Notes: a model not told the origin generated them from the letters alone. Shown: positions 1-16,282, counted from the stretch's first letter. The stretch: DNA of 64,000 nt from Molanna angustata (GCA_963576475.1 OY754964.1:47194861-47258860), one strand, 5' to 3'. Numbers and translations: made by a program.

Positions 1-889
1 CTAAGCTCTATACAATCAATTTCACAAAATCCTTTTGATTCCCCTGCCAATTGGCTGTCATTGCATATTAAAAATATTATTTTTGATATGAAAAAAAAAG
101 ATCTCGAAATAGCTATTGCCTGGATTCCGGGTCACCGTGGCATTATTGGTAATGAGAGAGCTGATAATTTAGCTAGATTTGCTATTTCATCGGGTGATCC
201 TCACAGATACAAATTTAATTTGATTCATGACATCCTTCCTCTTGTTCATTCTTATATGTTGAATGAATGGAATACACACTATAATTTATCTTCAATTTCA
301 AAAGGTTCAAGATATGCATCGATTCAAAAATTTATCCCCATCAAACCATGGTTTTCCAAATTTCGTTGTAGCAGACATGAATCTTCCGTCATATGCCGAT
401 TGAGATTCGGACACTGCTGTTCCCCTTCTCACCTAGCAAGGTTGGGTATTAAGAACTCATCTCTTTGTCAATGTGGCCAAGAAGAAGGCAGCTTGGATCA
501 CATATTTTTCAATTGCCCTACATCTAAGTTCCCAATATCTTTAACACATCTGATTAAATTTAAAATATTTCCTCCTCATAATATCACCTCCTTACTCAGC
601 CTTAATAAATTTCAAATACTTAATGTTCTTACAAAATTTATCAGACAGAATAACATCAAATTGTGATTTCATTTTCTACTTCCCATTTAAAAACAAAACT
701 TTTTTCACAACTTTTTAAATTTTTAATTTCAGTATTAATTATTAATATTTTTTTTGGTTTCCCACATATTTTATAATTTGTTGTTTATTTTATTGTGATT
801 AAAAAATGCACGATTTTGTAACAAACTTGACTCTGGCCAATGTTCCTTCATTTGAGGTTACAAGTGCCATTTAATTAAATAAATAAATT
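1..889 (+). mobile_element. 3' end of an I/R1-type LINE with RNase H domain (5' end outside window)
   Basis: The frame is open from base 1 to the stop at 664-666, so this is the C-terminus of a longer reverse-transcriptase polyprotein. The motif WIPGHRGIIGNERAD is the RNase H core (His and Asp of the active site). About 100 residues later comes CQCGQEEGSLDHIFFNCP, the Cys/His knuckle typical of the C-terminus of RNase H-bearing non-LTR elements (I, R1, LOA groups). No stop or frameshift is seen in these 221 codons. The 3' UTR runs to a short (TAAA)n tail near 870-889, as expected for target-primed insertion. The reverse transcriptase itself lies left of the window. The group is inferred from domain order only. 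Confidence 0.85.
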
Positions 890-1069
890 GTCTTTTGTTT
901 TAAGAAAATTATGTAAGCTTCTGTCATAGAATATTGTAAACTGTTAACTATCCGTAGGTATTATATACTCTTTGCTGTTAACCTTGATAATAAAAAGATT
1001 GTTTTATAAATATATTTATTGTGCAGAATAAAACTGTTTCTTTTATAAAAAGAATAAACATTATAGATA

Positions 1070-3460
<2,391 letters not shown>

Positions 3461-3490
<30 letters not shown>
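3461..3490. repeat. (TA)n tract 4 (short)
   Basis: About 30 bases of TA dinucleotide directly left of the large palindrome. Confidence 0.9.
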
Positions 3491-3494
<4 letters not shown>

Positions 3495-3784
3495 ATAATA
3501 TTTTTATCTCGGTTTTCCCGTGTCAGTAGGTCTTGACTAAGACCATTTGTCTTCCGACGTTTCGCCTGAATATCACCAGGCATTTTCAAGGACTTAACGA
3601 AAAGCACGCGCGCGACACACGTCTACTCACACTGAAAGCTCACACTGAGTAGACGTGTGTCGCGCGCGTGCTTTTCGTTAAGTCCTTGAAAATGCCTGGT
3701 GATATTCAGGCGAAACGTCGGAAGACAAATGGTCTTAGTCAAGACCTACTGACACGGGAAAACCGAGATAAAAATATTATAACA
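3491..3784. repeat. Long palindrome made of two inverted Penelope-like termini
   Basis: The left arm 3491-3629 and right arm 3646-3784 are reverse complements with no mismatch noticed over 139 bases. The spacer is 16 bases (3630-3645). Each arm contains the PLE terminal plan (TTGAAAATGCC, hairpin, GCGAAACGTCGG) at 3553-3589 and 3686-3722. A GC-rich tip with alternating CG (GCACGCGCGCGAC) sits near the centre. The outer ends run into (TA)n on the left and, after about 30 bases, on the right. A single strand could form a hairpin of about 139 bp. Confidence 0.9.
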
Positions 3785-3811
3785 TATTTCACCCGTGAAA
3801 ACATCAAATAT

Positions 3812-4946
<1,135 letters not shown>

Positions 4947-5195
4947 TTGGTAACACGGTCATTAAGGATAACCGACTCCGAAAACATTCAAAATGAATTA
5001 GAGTATCTTAAAAACGCGCTACGAAATAACGGTTTTTCAAATTTCACAATAAATAATGCAATAAAAAATCAAACGAATAAAAATTTTAATAAAAAAGATA
5101 CATCAACTAAAGTAAAGCCACTCGCCATTGCATTTTTACCTTACATAAAAGGCACTACTTACAAAATCAGTCACCTACTTTACCAACATAATCTC
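4947..5195 (+). pseudogene. Penelope-like element linker between reverse transcriptase and endonuclease, inverted
   Basis: The plus-strand frame reads [19 protein letters not shown], then [13 protein letters not shown], then [18 protein letters not shown]. This matches the PLE region that lies just before the GIY-YIG domain (a helix pair, then the LPYIKGT/LPFVxGT motif). In a normal element it would continue into [11 protein letters not shown], which instead lies at 4870 on the minus strand. The frame has no stop until it jumps into the 3' terminus at 5196. Confidence 0.75.
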
Positions 5196-5409
<214 letters not shown>

Positions 5410-5579
5410 ATATTTGTGAGTAAACTTACAATTATAAATTATCGAAAAAAGAAACACTATTCTCCATTAACAGATCCACATTTAGACACTATACTACGCT
5501 ACGGGTCTCCACTTCAAAAGTGAAAGCTAATATAAAAAACTTGCATGTCAACTGCAACCACAAAAATCTCAATCAATTT

Positions 5580-5901
5580 GAAATATTTGTAAACAAATAT
5601 TGTAGGTAATACTGTAATTACATGTGACCCAAGTGCGGCCCGCACTAATCCTCACGTAAAATATTTGTACACAAATATTGTAGGTAATACTGTAATTACA
5701 TGTGACCCAAGTGCGGCCCGCACTAATCCCCACGTAAAATATTTGTACACAAATATTGTAGGTAATACTGTAATTACATGTGACCCAAGTGCGGCCCGCA
5801 CTAATTCCCACGTAAAATATTTGTACAAAAATATTGTAGGTAATACTGTAATTACATGTGACCCAAGTGCGGCCCGCACTAATCCCCATGTAAAATATTT
5901 G
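5580..5901. repeat. 78-bp minisatellite, about four units
   Basis: The phrase TGTAGGTAATACTG recurs at 5601, 5679, 5757 and 5835, giving a unit of exactly 78 bases with only a few substitutions. Because 78 is divisible by 3, repeated peptides are open in several frames; they are not genes. Each unit holds two dyads: AATATTTGT-AC-ACAAATATT and GTGCG-GCC-CGCAC. Flanking DNA at 5902-6156 shows nothing recognisable. Confidence 0.95.
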
Positions 5902-6156
5902 TCCTTTTTATAACAAAAGGTTGCCAACCCATGGTCTAGCTGCTGATTTTACTTGAAAAGGAGAGTTCCACCAGTTAATTGCAGAAGAAGGAAGTAATCA
6001 CTAGTTTTAATTTTATTACTGTTATACCTACGACTTTATCTGTGATTTTTGGTACATGTTTGTTTTTTTTTTTAATCAGAGTTAAAATATTGTTCTTGAT
6101 TTTATGTACAATAAACAAAAATACATAATAAAATACAATTTTTTTATTTAAATTAA

Positions 6157-6390
6157 TTATTTGCTCGGAGCATTATCACCACTAGTTCTCTTGTCTTCCA
6201 CTGTCTGAAATTTGTCAGGATATCCACAATTTCTATCCAACTGGTTCTTTGTTGAGCTTAAGCGAGTAGTATACTCCAAAAATAAAACTTGGTCACTATA
6301 CATGGGGCATATATGATGGCATTTTTGACACTTCAGAATCACATTAAGTTCCATAACTATTGAGAGTCCAAACATCAAAAATTCCATCAT
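6157..6390 (-). CDS. Unrecognised short reading frame with clustered Cys residues
   Basis: The frame gives 77 codons with KCQKCHHICPMYSDQ (two CxxC-like pairs near residues 19-28). It ends at a stop at 6157. A polyadenylation-type AATAAA lies about 10 bases past the stop on this strand (6143-6148). Composition is less AT-biased than the surroundings and the peptide is not repeat-like. It could be a 3' terminal exon, a processed gene fragment, or chance. I do not recognise a family and assign no function. Confidence 0.25.
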   Translation of the reverse strand: MMEFLMFGLSIVMELNVILKCQKCHHICPMYSDQVLFLEYTTRLSSTKNQLDRNCGYPDKFQTVEDKRTSGDNAPSK

Positions 6391-6399
6391 ATTTTGTCC

Positions 6400-8430
6400 A
6401 GAGTATAGATTATATTATTGTGGTTACCAATAGATTATATATTATTATTGTGGTAAAATAAAATAAAAGCAAAAATCAAATTATGTGATAACAAACATGT
6501 GATTAAAAAAATATGAAATACAAGAATGAAGACAATAAATATTAGTTATTGATGGTAACTATGCAAACTACACTCAATATTGTTCTTAAAAGGCGAACAT
6601 TTTTAATCTGAGGAAGAAACATTTCATTGGGCAATGGGGCAAACTGATCTATCCTTTGAGTATGTACATAATAAGTAAAGAACTATGCATAAACACAAAA
6701 CAGTATTACAATTATATCTGGATCCAAGCCCTAGGGAAAGTTGTGTAGTTTGTTTAGAAAAATAAAAACAGATAACATAAAAAAGCCTTTATTTATTTAT
6801 AATAGGCATTAAAGATTATGTTGTGATTTTTTTAAATATAACGTACACACAGTATGATGCAAATATTAAAAGCAGTGAAGAATATATTTGTATATACGAC
6901 ACCATGTGCCAATACCTTTTATACCTTAAACCCATAAAAATAGCATTTTCTTAATAACAAATATTTATACATTTGTGCATGAAACATAAATGCATACAAC
7001 TACAATGAGTTAAGTCTTTAATCAATAACATCAAATGAAAAGCTACAGCCAACGAGATGAAATAATAGAACATTGAAAATAATATTACTCAAAACAAATA
7101 ATCCGACTTTCAATAGTTGGTAGAAACATTTTTTTAATGAAAAATGATGTCACGTTTAGCAAATTTTCATTATAGGTATATCTTAACTAGCCTTATGTTC
7201 TAAGATAAAGTCAATTTGGTGTATCTCTTATACAAAAAATATTCTTATTAACACATTGGAACATTACTTAGATGAGTACATATAATATATATAGTTACTA
7301 CAAATTATGAAAACACTACACTTTTTGAGTTTTATCAGAAGTCTTCTTTCATTTAAGTGAATTTAAAAATATCGACTGATCCTACATGCATAGGTTTTTA
7401 TATTGTACTTTTCATAAAAGTTGAGCACATTTCACTTTTGTAATTTTGCACAGGGATTTTCCCCTTTGTAGGATGTGTCAATATAAATCTAAATTTTTTT
7501 TTTTTAATATGAATTTACTTTTTTAATACTTATTTGCTGCGTTTTAAAATAACATTAAATACAAATTATGAAAAAAAAATTAATGTTTAAAAATAGTCCG
7601 TTCTAAACAATTTATACTTTATAATATTAATACCTAGAATTAATATGTATTCCAATTATTTGGTGTCCTCAATGAAAATACCACAATTATTTTTTTATTA
7701 CACTGGAAATATTTTTCAATTACACTTTCTATCTAAAACTAAATAGATACCGATCTTAGATCCTGAGTCATAATGCAAAACTACATAAATAAAATGCATG
7801 TGATTTATTTTTAAGAGATTTGTGGTTATCAAAATTATTTTTATGAAACTGAATTTATTTGTGATTATTATTTTTGTCCTCTTCTTGCATATTATTACTG
7901 TATCCTTTTAAAAATAACAAAGTTTTAAGAAAATGAATATCAGTTGGAAAAGTAAAATGATTGGGTTGCCATTTTCTTCAAAATTCAAAAATACTGATTT
8001 GTTTAACATACATTTATGTAGCTATATTATCAGAATATTTGTCTCCATTTTCCGAAATATTTAAGACTCTACTGTAATGAACGCTAAAAATATATAAAGT
8101 TAGTTAATTCAATTCAGTCATTTTACCATTTCCAAAGTTTATATTAAGTCAATATACATTGATTGAAAAAGATTTTACATATTTCTTTACAATATTGAGA
8201 CAAATATTTGAATGAAACAAATTTACAATAGATAATGATAATAATAATTTTGTTAAAAATATTTAGCCAAGAATGTGCTTATAGATGCAAGCAGTTTTAT
8301 CTTAATGAAATATAAATCATATGAATAACCATTCTCATAATACAGCAATTTTATGTTCACTTAGAAAAAAATGTAAGGTAAGGTTTTTTATTATAATTAT
8401 ATTTGCCTGGTTTTACAATATCCAAAGAAT
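6400..8430. other. AT-rich stretch with no recognised feature
   Basis: No coding frame, TIR, tandem repeat or tRNA-like box was found on either strand. Only short A/T homopolymers are present. Confidence 0.6.
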
Positions 8431-8434
8431 GTTT

Positions 8435-8705
8435 GACAAGCATCTGAAGAAACATAATATATGAAGTGGCATGACCATGTTAATAATATCTTGAAATGGG
8501 AAAGATAAAAAGCCTAAATAATAAAAGAGCATGTTCCAAGCGTATGAATGTATCATTATTGAAGTAGTAGTGGTATCTTGATTGTCCCTGCACTGCGAAC
8601 ATTTATGATCTATTGTACCTGTGTATGAGTATAAATGAAGCAAATAATGTATGCCAAGAGAAATGCTGACATTCGGCTCTCTGTTTAAAATTATAGGCAT
8701 AATTT
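8435..8705 (+). mobile_element. Degenerate RTE-type LINE 3' fragment
   Basis: The stretch GTGGCATGACCATGTTAATA encodes WHDHVN, and GAAATGCTGACATTCGGCTC matches the C-terminal end and 3' tail of the RTE LINE at 31948-34738. Several stops and indels are present, so it is an old copy. No intact frame remains. Confidence 0.65.
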
Positions 8706-9929
8706 TTTGTGTTGTATCATGTTATTTATTTCATGTTCATATACTCAGAAAAAACTTTTAAATAGTCAAATATTTTGTGTTATCAGAGATTCAGTTCAGT
8801 GCTGAGATTTGAGCCTAGTTTCTTGACAAACACAGTATTTCTCATTTTAAAAAATGTCCAATAATATTGACTAAATATAATTTATTTCCAATAAAATTTG
8901 GAGGATAGTGCAGCACCGAGAAGAATAAACGCTTGCCCTCTGAGATACAAAGAAAGACAGATACTATTTAATTCAATGGGACACTATTGGATTGCACAAA
9001 ACTGTAAATCTATAATAGCTATAGCTGTTACAGACCAATCCTAGGATCGCAACTGAGAAGAAGTAAATCTACTACATCCATAATAATTTATTCACTTAGT
9101 ACATAATTGACAGTACTATACTATAACAAGATTGAGGTATTTCAAAAGCCTATAGATAAATCTGATAAAGTCTGATGAATTAAGAAAAATACTTGGCAAA
9201 GATCCAAACATGTAATTCATTGTATTCAAATGACATAAGACTGAGCAAGAGAAGTCATAATTATAACTTAATGCAATACACCAATTTGCCACAATTCAAC
9301 TTCAACCACTGACAAATATTCATAATAGAAGTAATTTTATCTTAAATACCTCCACGAGGTAAAACATTGAAAGTTTAATTTATAAACATACATTGAATAA
9401 CATTTAATATTATGATACTGAAAAATAGATTTTTTTACAATATACATACAAACATATTTTTTCTAATCTCTTTACTAGACAACAACAATTTCCATTGGAG
9501 CATTCACTTTTTTTTTATTTCCTATAAGTTTTATCATTAAATTTGATTAAGATTATTGAATCCATTAAAATGAAATTGACACATTCCTAAAATATTTGAT
9601 CGAGTACTAAACTAATTCAAGATTATTTTCAAAACTAGTATCATACAAAACAGAAATTCGAAAACAAGTAACAAAAATTACAAATGTTTTTTAAAGTAAG
9701 TATGTGTTTAGTTTTAGTGAGTTTAAAGAGAATTAAAATTGGTATATTAAATTATATCAAAGTAAAGTACAAAAGTCAAGGAGAAGAATTGGAATGTATT
9801 TAAAATACTAGGAATGTAAAAATACCAAAGAAGACCAATTTGATTTTTAGTATTAAAAAAAATATTTTTACGAGTAGTACCTGATTTCAAATATTCTATT
9901 AACTTGTACCGGTACTAAAAAAGCATATA
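8706..9929. other. AT-rich stretch with no recognised feature
   Basis: Read on both strands. No gene, TIR pair or tandem repeat was found. Confidence 0.5.
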
Positions 9930-10792
9930 CATATGTACAGTGGCGGCTGGTGACCTTAAATCTTAGAGGGGCTCAAAATTATAATTTTACCTAGAAGAGA
10001 AAATAAATTTCAACAGGAAGCAGAAAGCAGACATGTGACACAATATTATTTTCGAATATTAAAAATATCAGTGTTTTCCATATTTGTGTGTCCATATATC
10101 ATTTATGCTGTTTTTAATCACGTTTATAATGAAATGCATCGATAAATTATAAAATAATTTGTGACAGCTAATCAATTTTGACCAAACAAAATTGAAAAAT
10201 AACTTCTGGCAGCAGCCACAAGACTGCTTCCCGATTTTACAATTTTTTTCGTCTAATATCAATTTTGTTTGTCTTTTTGCAATATTATGATATCAATTAA
10301 TTAAATTATAATACTAATATATTTCGGATGATTTATAGTTTAAACTATGTAATATAATGAAATCAATTATGTTTGTCTCAAGGAATTGCAACTGCTAACC
10401 GACCATCGCAATGAACAACAAAATATGAATGAATGAAAATATACTGTAATCCTTCGCGGGCACGGCCCCGTTTTACTCGAAACCGGCATACATTCAGCGT
10501 GTACGGCGAGCTGCAGCGGCAGCGAGCGGTCGCGTGAATTGTATTGGTTCTCCGGGCACAAGTCGACTGTGCCCGAGGAATGAAATATTTCATAGAATCT
10601 TGCTTGCTTTACAAAGCAAGTAGGTTTAAATACTTCCAAAAGATATGCTACAGGCGTAAGACGGCAAATATTAATAAGAAAAACTGTGTTCTCAAGATTC
10701 AATTACATACATTTTTTTGGAATCTTTTGAACGTAGTGTTTGGGAGGGCTGAGCCCTAGAGCCCTTCAGGAAGAGCCGCCACTGCATATGTA
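9930..10792. mobile_element. Complete non-autonomous hAT element with 8-bp target duplication
   Basis: The termini CAGTGGCGGCT (9938) and AGCCGCCACTG (ending 10784) form an 11-bp perfect inverted repeat. They are flanked by identical 8-bp copies of CATATGTA (9930-9937 and 10785-10792), the duplication length of hAT transposition. The element is 847 bp. Its centre (about 10440-10580) is GC-rich and CpG-containing, unlike the surroundings, which inflates spurious frames there. No transposase remnant was recognised. The perfect target duplication suggests a fairly recent insertion. Confidence 0.9.
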
Positions 10793-11030
10793 CCAATATG
10801 TTTTCATGGAGTAAAAGGAGTATTGTTTTTGCCTTCACAAACATTCCTTTGAAAAGTCATACTTTGTACTGGGGGGGGTTGTATGTAATCGCACTTTGAA
10901 CATTGATATGCAAATAGTTTTACACCTGTATTCACAAACTTTGTACTTTGAAGGTATATGTACCCTTCAGAAATAAGAAATGGTAAATACAGGTCAATTT
11001 ACTATGATATAATTTAACATGTGTGTCATA

Positions 11031-11410
11031 CAGGATGCATGAAAAGACAACTGAATTCATTATGTCCTGATATTACGTCGTCTATCTCACTAAACATCTT
11101 CAAGAAAAGGCTAAAGCAAAAATATTTATCTGACAACACCTGATTACATCTTCCTCTCCTCTTCCTTTCCTTATCCTTTAGTTATCTAATCATTGCTATG
11201 AATTGTTCTTATCTGCTATCTTCTTTGTTTGTTTTTACTTTTTTTCTGATATCTTTATTTATTTTGTAATGTGATTAACTTATTGCCATAGTACACACTG
11301 TTTTGTATATTTAACATTTACTCTGGTTGGTTGGAAGAAATTTCCATTAGGCAATATAAATTGCCAGTGTACTAATTATATGTGCAAAAAGATTTAAATA
11401 AATAAATAAT
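11031..11410 (+). mobile_element. CR1/Jockey-like LINE 3' end with (AAAT)n tail
   Basis: The last codons of a LINE second reading frame are visible: LCPDITSSISLNIFKKRLK, then QKYLSDNT and stop near 11141-11143. This matches the usual C-terminus after the reverse transcriptase. The 3' UTR ends with CTGGTTGGTTGGAAGAAATT, an imperfect hairpin (CCATTAGG/GCAATA) and a TAAATAAATAAATAAT tail. The same UTR motif recurs at 27665, 50085 and 51895-52245. Confidence 0.75.
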
Positions 11411-11984
11411 GTCGGTACTTCTGTATCTAGTGTTTATTGTAACAGATGTAAGTAACTTGAGAAGTATTATGGGAATAAATAGCATGAACTTTCATACTTA
11501 CATTATTATTAAATTGCTGAAAAATTATACTTAATTCGCAACTAACAGCAGCCAAATAACAATAAACAGTGCAAGCGGATCGAGAAAGTGAACAATTTGT
11601 TACGGAGTTGGTAGATATTGGAAATATACGACTCATAGGATGAAATATTTCATTGGTTAGGTTCCCAAAAATAAGTTAAATAAATTTTTCAAATATATTG
11701 TACAGAAAAGGTCGAAGTATTACTTTTTTAGTACAGACATATTATTTATCTTTGCATAGCAAAATGTCAATAAATACTTTGATTTTACTTGAGTTTTTAA
11801 TGATTCCTCATGGAATATGACACCACATTCAGTCTGAATCCTTCAAAGCCTGAGGATTCCTCAGATTTGTTTGTGAATACGGGTTTGTAAACAATATAAA
11901 TGAACAGTTTCTGATCTGAGAGTCACAATATTGTTCATTGAACTAACAACCAAATAACCACAAAACAAGTAAGAGGTATGTACG

Positions 11985-12345
11985 GAGAAGTGGTGAAAAT
12001 AGAAAGACCCTTTAATATGGAGCATCTGTTGGCGATTGGCTCACGACATGTAATATTAGAAATCGCTAAATTCATCTCCACCACCGGTATAAAGATATAG
12101 CTGATTGTAGGAAACCTTTCACTCGACCATTAGAAGGTGACTGACGCATTTAATGTTTTATTGTAAATTCTTTAATTGCTTGTACATATGTTTCCCTTTT
12201 GCAATCATTTAATGTAAACCCCTATTTCTCTGAGATCTAATGGAATTCTGTTTTTACTTTTCTTTTCAACAGTAAATATATTATGATCTAAATTGTACAG
12301 CACAAATCCGCCTCTATTGGTGGCTGTGCCTTATTAAAAAAAAAA
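11985..12345 (+). mobile_element. Possible retroposon ending in poly(A)
   Basis: A segment with higher GC than its flanks ends GGTGGCTGTGCCTTATT followed by 12 A residues (12335-12347). The CGCCTCTATTGGTGGCTGTG context and A tail suggest the 3' end of a LINE or SINE. No promoter boxes or coding remnant were recognised, so the class is open. Confidence 0.35.
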
Positions 12346-12347
12346 AA

Positions 12348-15160
12348 AGTAACTAAATGAAAATTCATAATAATTTAACAATTTTAATTCAGCATATTAC
12401 ATATGTATATTAAATTTATTGCATGAGATTTTCATCGTTGCAAATAAATTTTGACCATAGTCATTAAATAAAATTCATATTTTCATTTCAAGAGTAATAT
12501 TATAGGTTATTTTTAATTTTATGAATAAGGAAAATCTAATGAGTGACAAATAATATACAAATATTTTTAGGGTTTGAAATTTTAACAATATTGCACTGTA
12601 GAGTGAGTTTCATTTGAAAGTGTACTTCGTCGTTACGTTGGTATGATTGCATTTGGTGTAGTTAGATGTTAAAAACAGAATATTCCCTACAATTAGGGAT
12701 TTGTTTTCTTTTGTAATATTTGTAAAAGTTATTTCTTAAAAATCTGCACAAGTGGTTGAAAAAATAAGTTAGTTTTATTTAAAATTATTATAGAATACCT
12801 ACATGTATCATTCTATCATTAAAACAAATATGATTGATTGTTGATTTAGTGCCTTTACAGTTCAATACAAAAAGATATAGAACCAATTTTGTACAAAGCT
12901 TTGATAATATTATAATATATATTAATTTGATCTATCAATAAATTGTACCTGTTGTACACACAAAATAAGTCATTTATTTTAGTAAGTTAGTCTAGCATAA
13001 CAATAACAACATATGCTATAACAATCACATGATTGAGAATTTCTGTAGCATAGGTTCCTAAAAAGTATTAAACACATACATTGTCAACATTTCTTAATTG
13101 GTGATTAAAAAAACGACTTTCATACGATAATATAATAATAAACAAATATTATTTAATTAAATTAAATAACAATATTATTGTGATTAATTTATTTTATAAA
13201 AAAATCTAGCATAAGACATTCATAATCATTAATAAAATATCTAAATAATTGTGTTTGAAAATAAATATTTTTAAATCTGCAGTTGTAACACACAAAAAAA
13301 AATCAATCTCTCAAAATTGGCTTTTGAAAACACCAAAAACAAAAATGTATTACATATTGATGATCAACATCAAATGTAGACTAAAAAAATATTTTTCCTT
13401 AAATTAAATTACTTCGTATTTAAACTTTCGATGTAAATAAAATGTACTGTGAACTGTTTAATTCGTTACTTTTTAAAAAATAAAATATCCCCATGATTTA
13501 AAACTAAATAAAGTTTTATGTAGATTTTAGCTGGTTCTCTACATTTTAAATAATTATAACCCAAACAAACTCATACTAAAGTATAGAGTAGTGTCTTAAA
13601 AACAATAAAATACATGTTGCTTAATAAATAACTAGCCCAAACATTTAAAATTAGATGTGTTGCCTAAAATGTTATCATACCAAACAAAATAACAAAAAAA
13701 TATTATGCATTGTACACATTTAGAAAACACATGTTCATGTAGAACAAGAATATAATTATTTATTTATGTAATTTTATAACCATTGTCTTCAAGTTAAACA
13801 ATAATATATCGCTCATGTCATGCAAAAACAACTAAAATTTATTCTATTTTTAATAATACACTTACAAAAATTTTAGTTGGCTAGTATGAAAATAATATTT
13901 AATATATATTTTTATTGTGGCTCGGATTGATAAAATTCTGAATAATCCTTAAACGATTTTGAATGAAATTTGAAAAGATGAAACAGACATATGTGCCAAA
14001 GATAACTATCTTAAATTTTAAAACTTTACAGCATTAAACATAAAGTACAATATTAGATGAATAAAAAACTTTATATCAAAACAAATTGAAGTCAAAGTTT
14101 GTATCATTATACCGCAAATCATGTTAACAGCATGATAAAATTAAATATTAATTTTTGCATTAATTCAATAGTTTTATTTATTCATTTTCCTTTTTATTAC
14201 TACTATACAACAAATCTAATCAATTGACTGAAAATTGCAAATTATCAGAAGCTCGCACTAATAAGCATTTGGAAATAAATATTAATTGCTGACATAGAGG
14301 GCATTTTATTATGAGAAAAAAGCATTACGCTGGCTTTATAACCTGTATTACTCAATGAAATTCAAAATTATTGAACAAGATAATAAAAATAACATACAAT
14401 ATTTTTCATGCTAAAACATAAAGTGGACAAAATTGATTTTAAACAAATTACACAAATATCGATTTCAGTTTAATATATTAACATTAACATGAAGATACAA
14501 CTAGAAAAAATTATGTTAATATAATGATAAACTACTAGCTTTTGTATGTTGTTTTGAATAATATGAGCAATATTTATTGTAATATAAAGAACAGACTTGA
14601 ATGTTCTGGAAACCCTATGTTATAATGATTTCAAAATGAATGTTATGCCAATCATCTTTAAAGAAACAATATCCTTTAAAAAAATAGTAATAGACGAACA
14701 TAATTAATTCCAATATATAAAATGAAAATGATAAGTGATATTTTTATTAATTGAATAAAACAAATATGGCATGTAATGAAAATCTGCAATCTGCAAGTGT
14801 AATAACTTAGTTACCTAAATATCAATTTTTTTTAAATTGATTGTTAGTACTACCATATTGTCTCTAACAATAGTAATATATAGTATTGTGAAAACGTTAT
14901 GAAGGTATGTAATGAGAATTTAAAAAAGATATGATTAATAAATCAAAATAACACCCCGGGTGATAAATTATAATTATATGACAAACTGCCAAAAGTATTG
15001 TAAAAAGAATCTTCATTTTATTGCTAAACAATTCTTACATTGGAAAAATTACAATATCAAAAGTTTAGATAAATTGTAAAAAAGTGTATGTGAGATCATA
15101 AAATGAAATAAATGTAGAGGTAAAATCAAACTGTACTAATAATTTTATGATTTTTTTTAT
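12348..15160. other. Very AT-rich stretch with no recognised feature
   Basis: Base composition is strongly A/T and there are no frames longer than background. It may belong to a 3' intergenic region downstream of the CCDC6 gene. Confidence 0.55.
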
Positions 15161-15164
15161 TAAT

Positions 15165-15275
15165 CTATTTGAAGCAAGGAATGTATGTCAAGAGAGAGGA
15201 GTCTGGGATTCGGTTCTCTCTGCCTACCCCAAATAGGGAAATGGCGTGATGGTATGGTATGGTATTCGACGATTG
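15165..15275 (+). mobile_element. RTE LINE 3' tip
   Basis: The tail phrase ATTCGGTTCTCTCTGCCTAC, then GGCGTGATGGTATGGTATGG, is the 3' terminus of the RTE family seen complete at 31948. The short GGTAT repeat at the end replaces the usual GTATGTATG. Confidence 0.75.
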
Positions 15276-15571
15276 TTTCATCTTATAGAGCCTTTTCAAC
15301 TGAAAATATAAAAATGGTATATGCCTACTAACTATACATTTTTTAATTGTTTTAATAAACATCATTTGAAAAATTTCTTGACCGTGGTTAAATCACGGAC
15401 ATCGTGATTCAGTCTTATTACACGTTCAACTGAAAACTTATTTATAAAAATAATTGAACCACCGTTCAGTTACACTCGATTTTGAGCTCTTCTATTTCAT
15501 ATGACAGCACCGAGTTTAGTTTTGTTAAGTTGGTTGTCATGACCACAGATCACAGTGCACAATCATTATAC

Positions 15572-15918
15572 ATACATACCATCATGCCATGTCCCTCACG
15601 GGCTAAGCAGAGAGAACAGAGCGCCATACTTCTCTATTTTTGCACACATTTCTGGCTTCCTTTACATCCATGCATAGTCTCATACATGCTCGTCAATTGT
15701 TCATACATTTTATGTTTTCTTTTTTCAAAATATCATTCACATGGTCATGCCATCCCTTTTTGGGCGACCTCTGCTATTCACTCCATTTCTTGCACCCATG
15801 TATATTTTTTTGGTCAGTCGTTCATCGTTCATTCTTTCAATATGTCCAAACCACCTCAAGGCATTCACTTTCATTTTACATATAATATCCTTCTTTATCT
15901 TGCATTCTCTCGTTAAAC
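15572..15918 (-). mobile_element. RTE LINE 3' fragment
   Basis: It starts with the reversed 3' tail (TACATACATACCATCATGCC) and continues into the reverse of the C-terminal region (ATGGTCATGCCATCCCTTTT, the reverse of GWHDHV). Stops interrupt the frame. It ends near GCATTCTCTCG at 15910, so it is a 5'-truncated copy of about 350 bp. Confidence 0.8.
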
Positions 15919-16276
15919 GTTAAACGTTAATCAATAATTCTAATGGCTATCCTAAAAAGAGCCTATCGATATTATTTAAAAGGATCATAACTACTTCAAA
16001 ATTTTTAAATGTCAAGTTGAACCAGTGTTAAACTACCCCCGTCGGTGGTTCAAATTTTTCCGTGAACTTGATTCAAGTTTATTAATAAGAAAAGTGATCA
16101 AATTGGAGTTCAACCATAGTTCATTATTTTGAGCCACATTTATAAATAACGCCAATAAAAAAAATAATACTTATTTTGATATATTTTAACTTTTCATAGA
16201 AAATTAAATGTATCTGCTTGTTTATTTGTTAGTGATTTTTACCATACTAATTTAATAAATTTGGGTTTTCCAATTT
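15919..16276. other. AT-rich intergenic stretch
   Basis: No gene is seen. The CCDC6 transcript probably ends near here (see the poly(A) signal at 16277). Confidence 0.4.
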
Positions 16277-16282
16277 TTTATT
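16277..16282 (-). terminator. Candidate poly(A) signal of CCDC6
   Basis: AATAAA on the minus strand, about 320 bases after the CCDC6 stop codon. It is the first canonical hexamer I found downstream. The motif is common by chance in such AT-rich DNA. Confidence 0.35.

Noticed and set aside
5569..5927. Repeating peptides such as GISAGRTWVTCNYS
   Set aside because: The 78-bp repeat unit is a multiple of 3, so several frames stay open by construction.
10367..10759. Overlapping frames in the GC-rich centre of the hAT element
   Set aside because: They lie inside a bounded non-autonomous element and show no domain.
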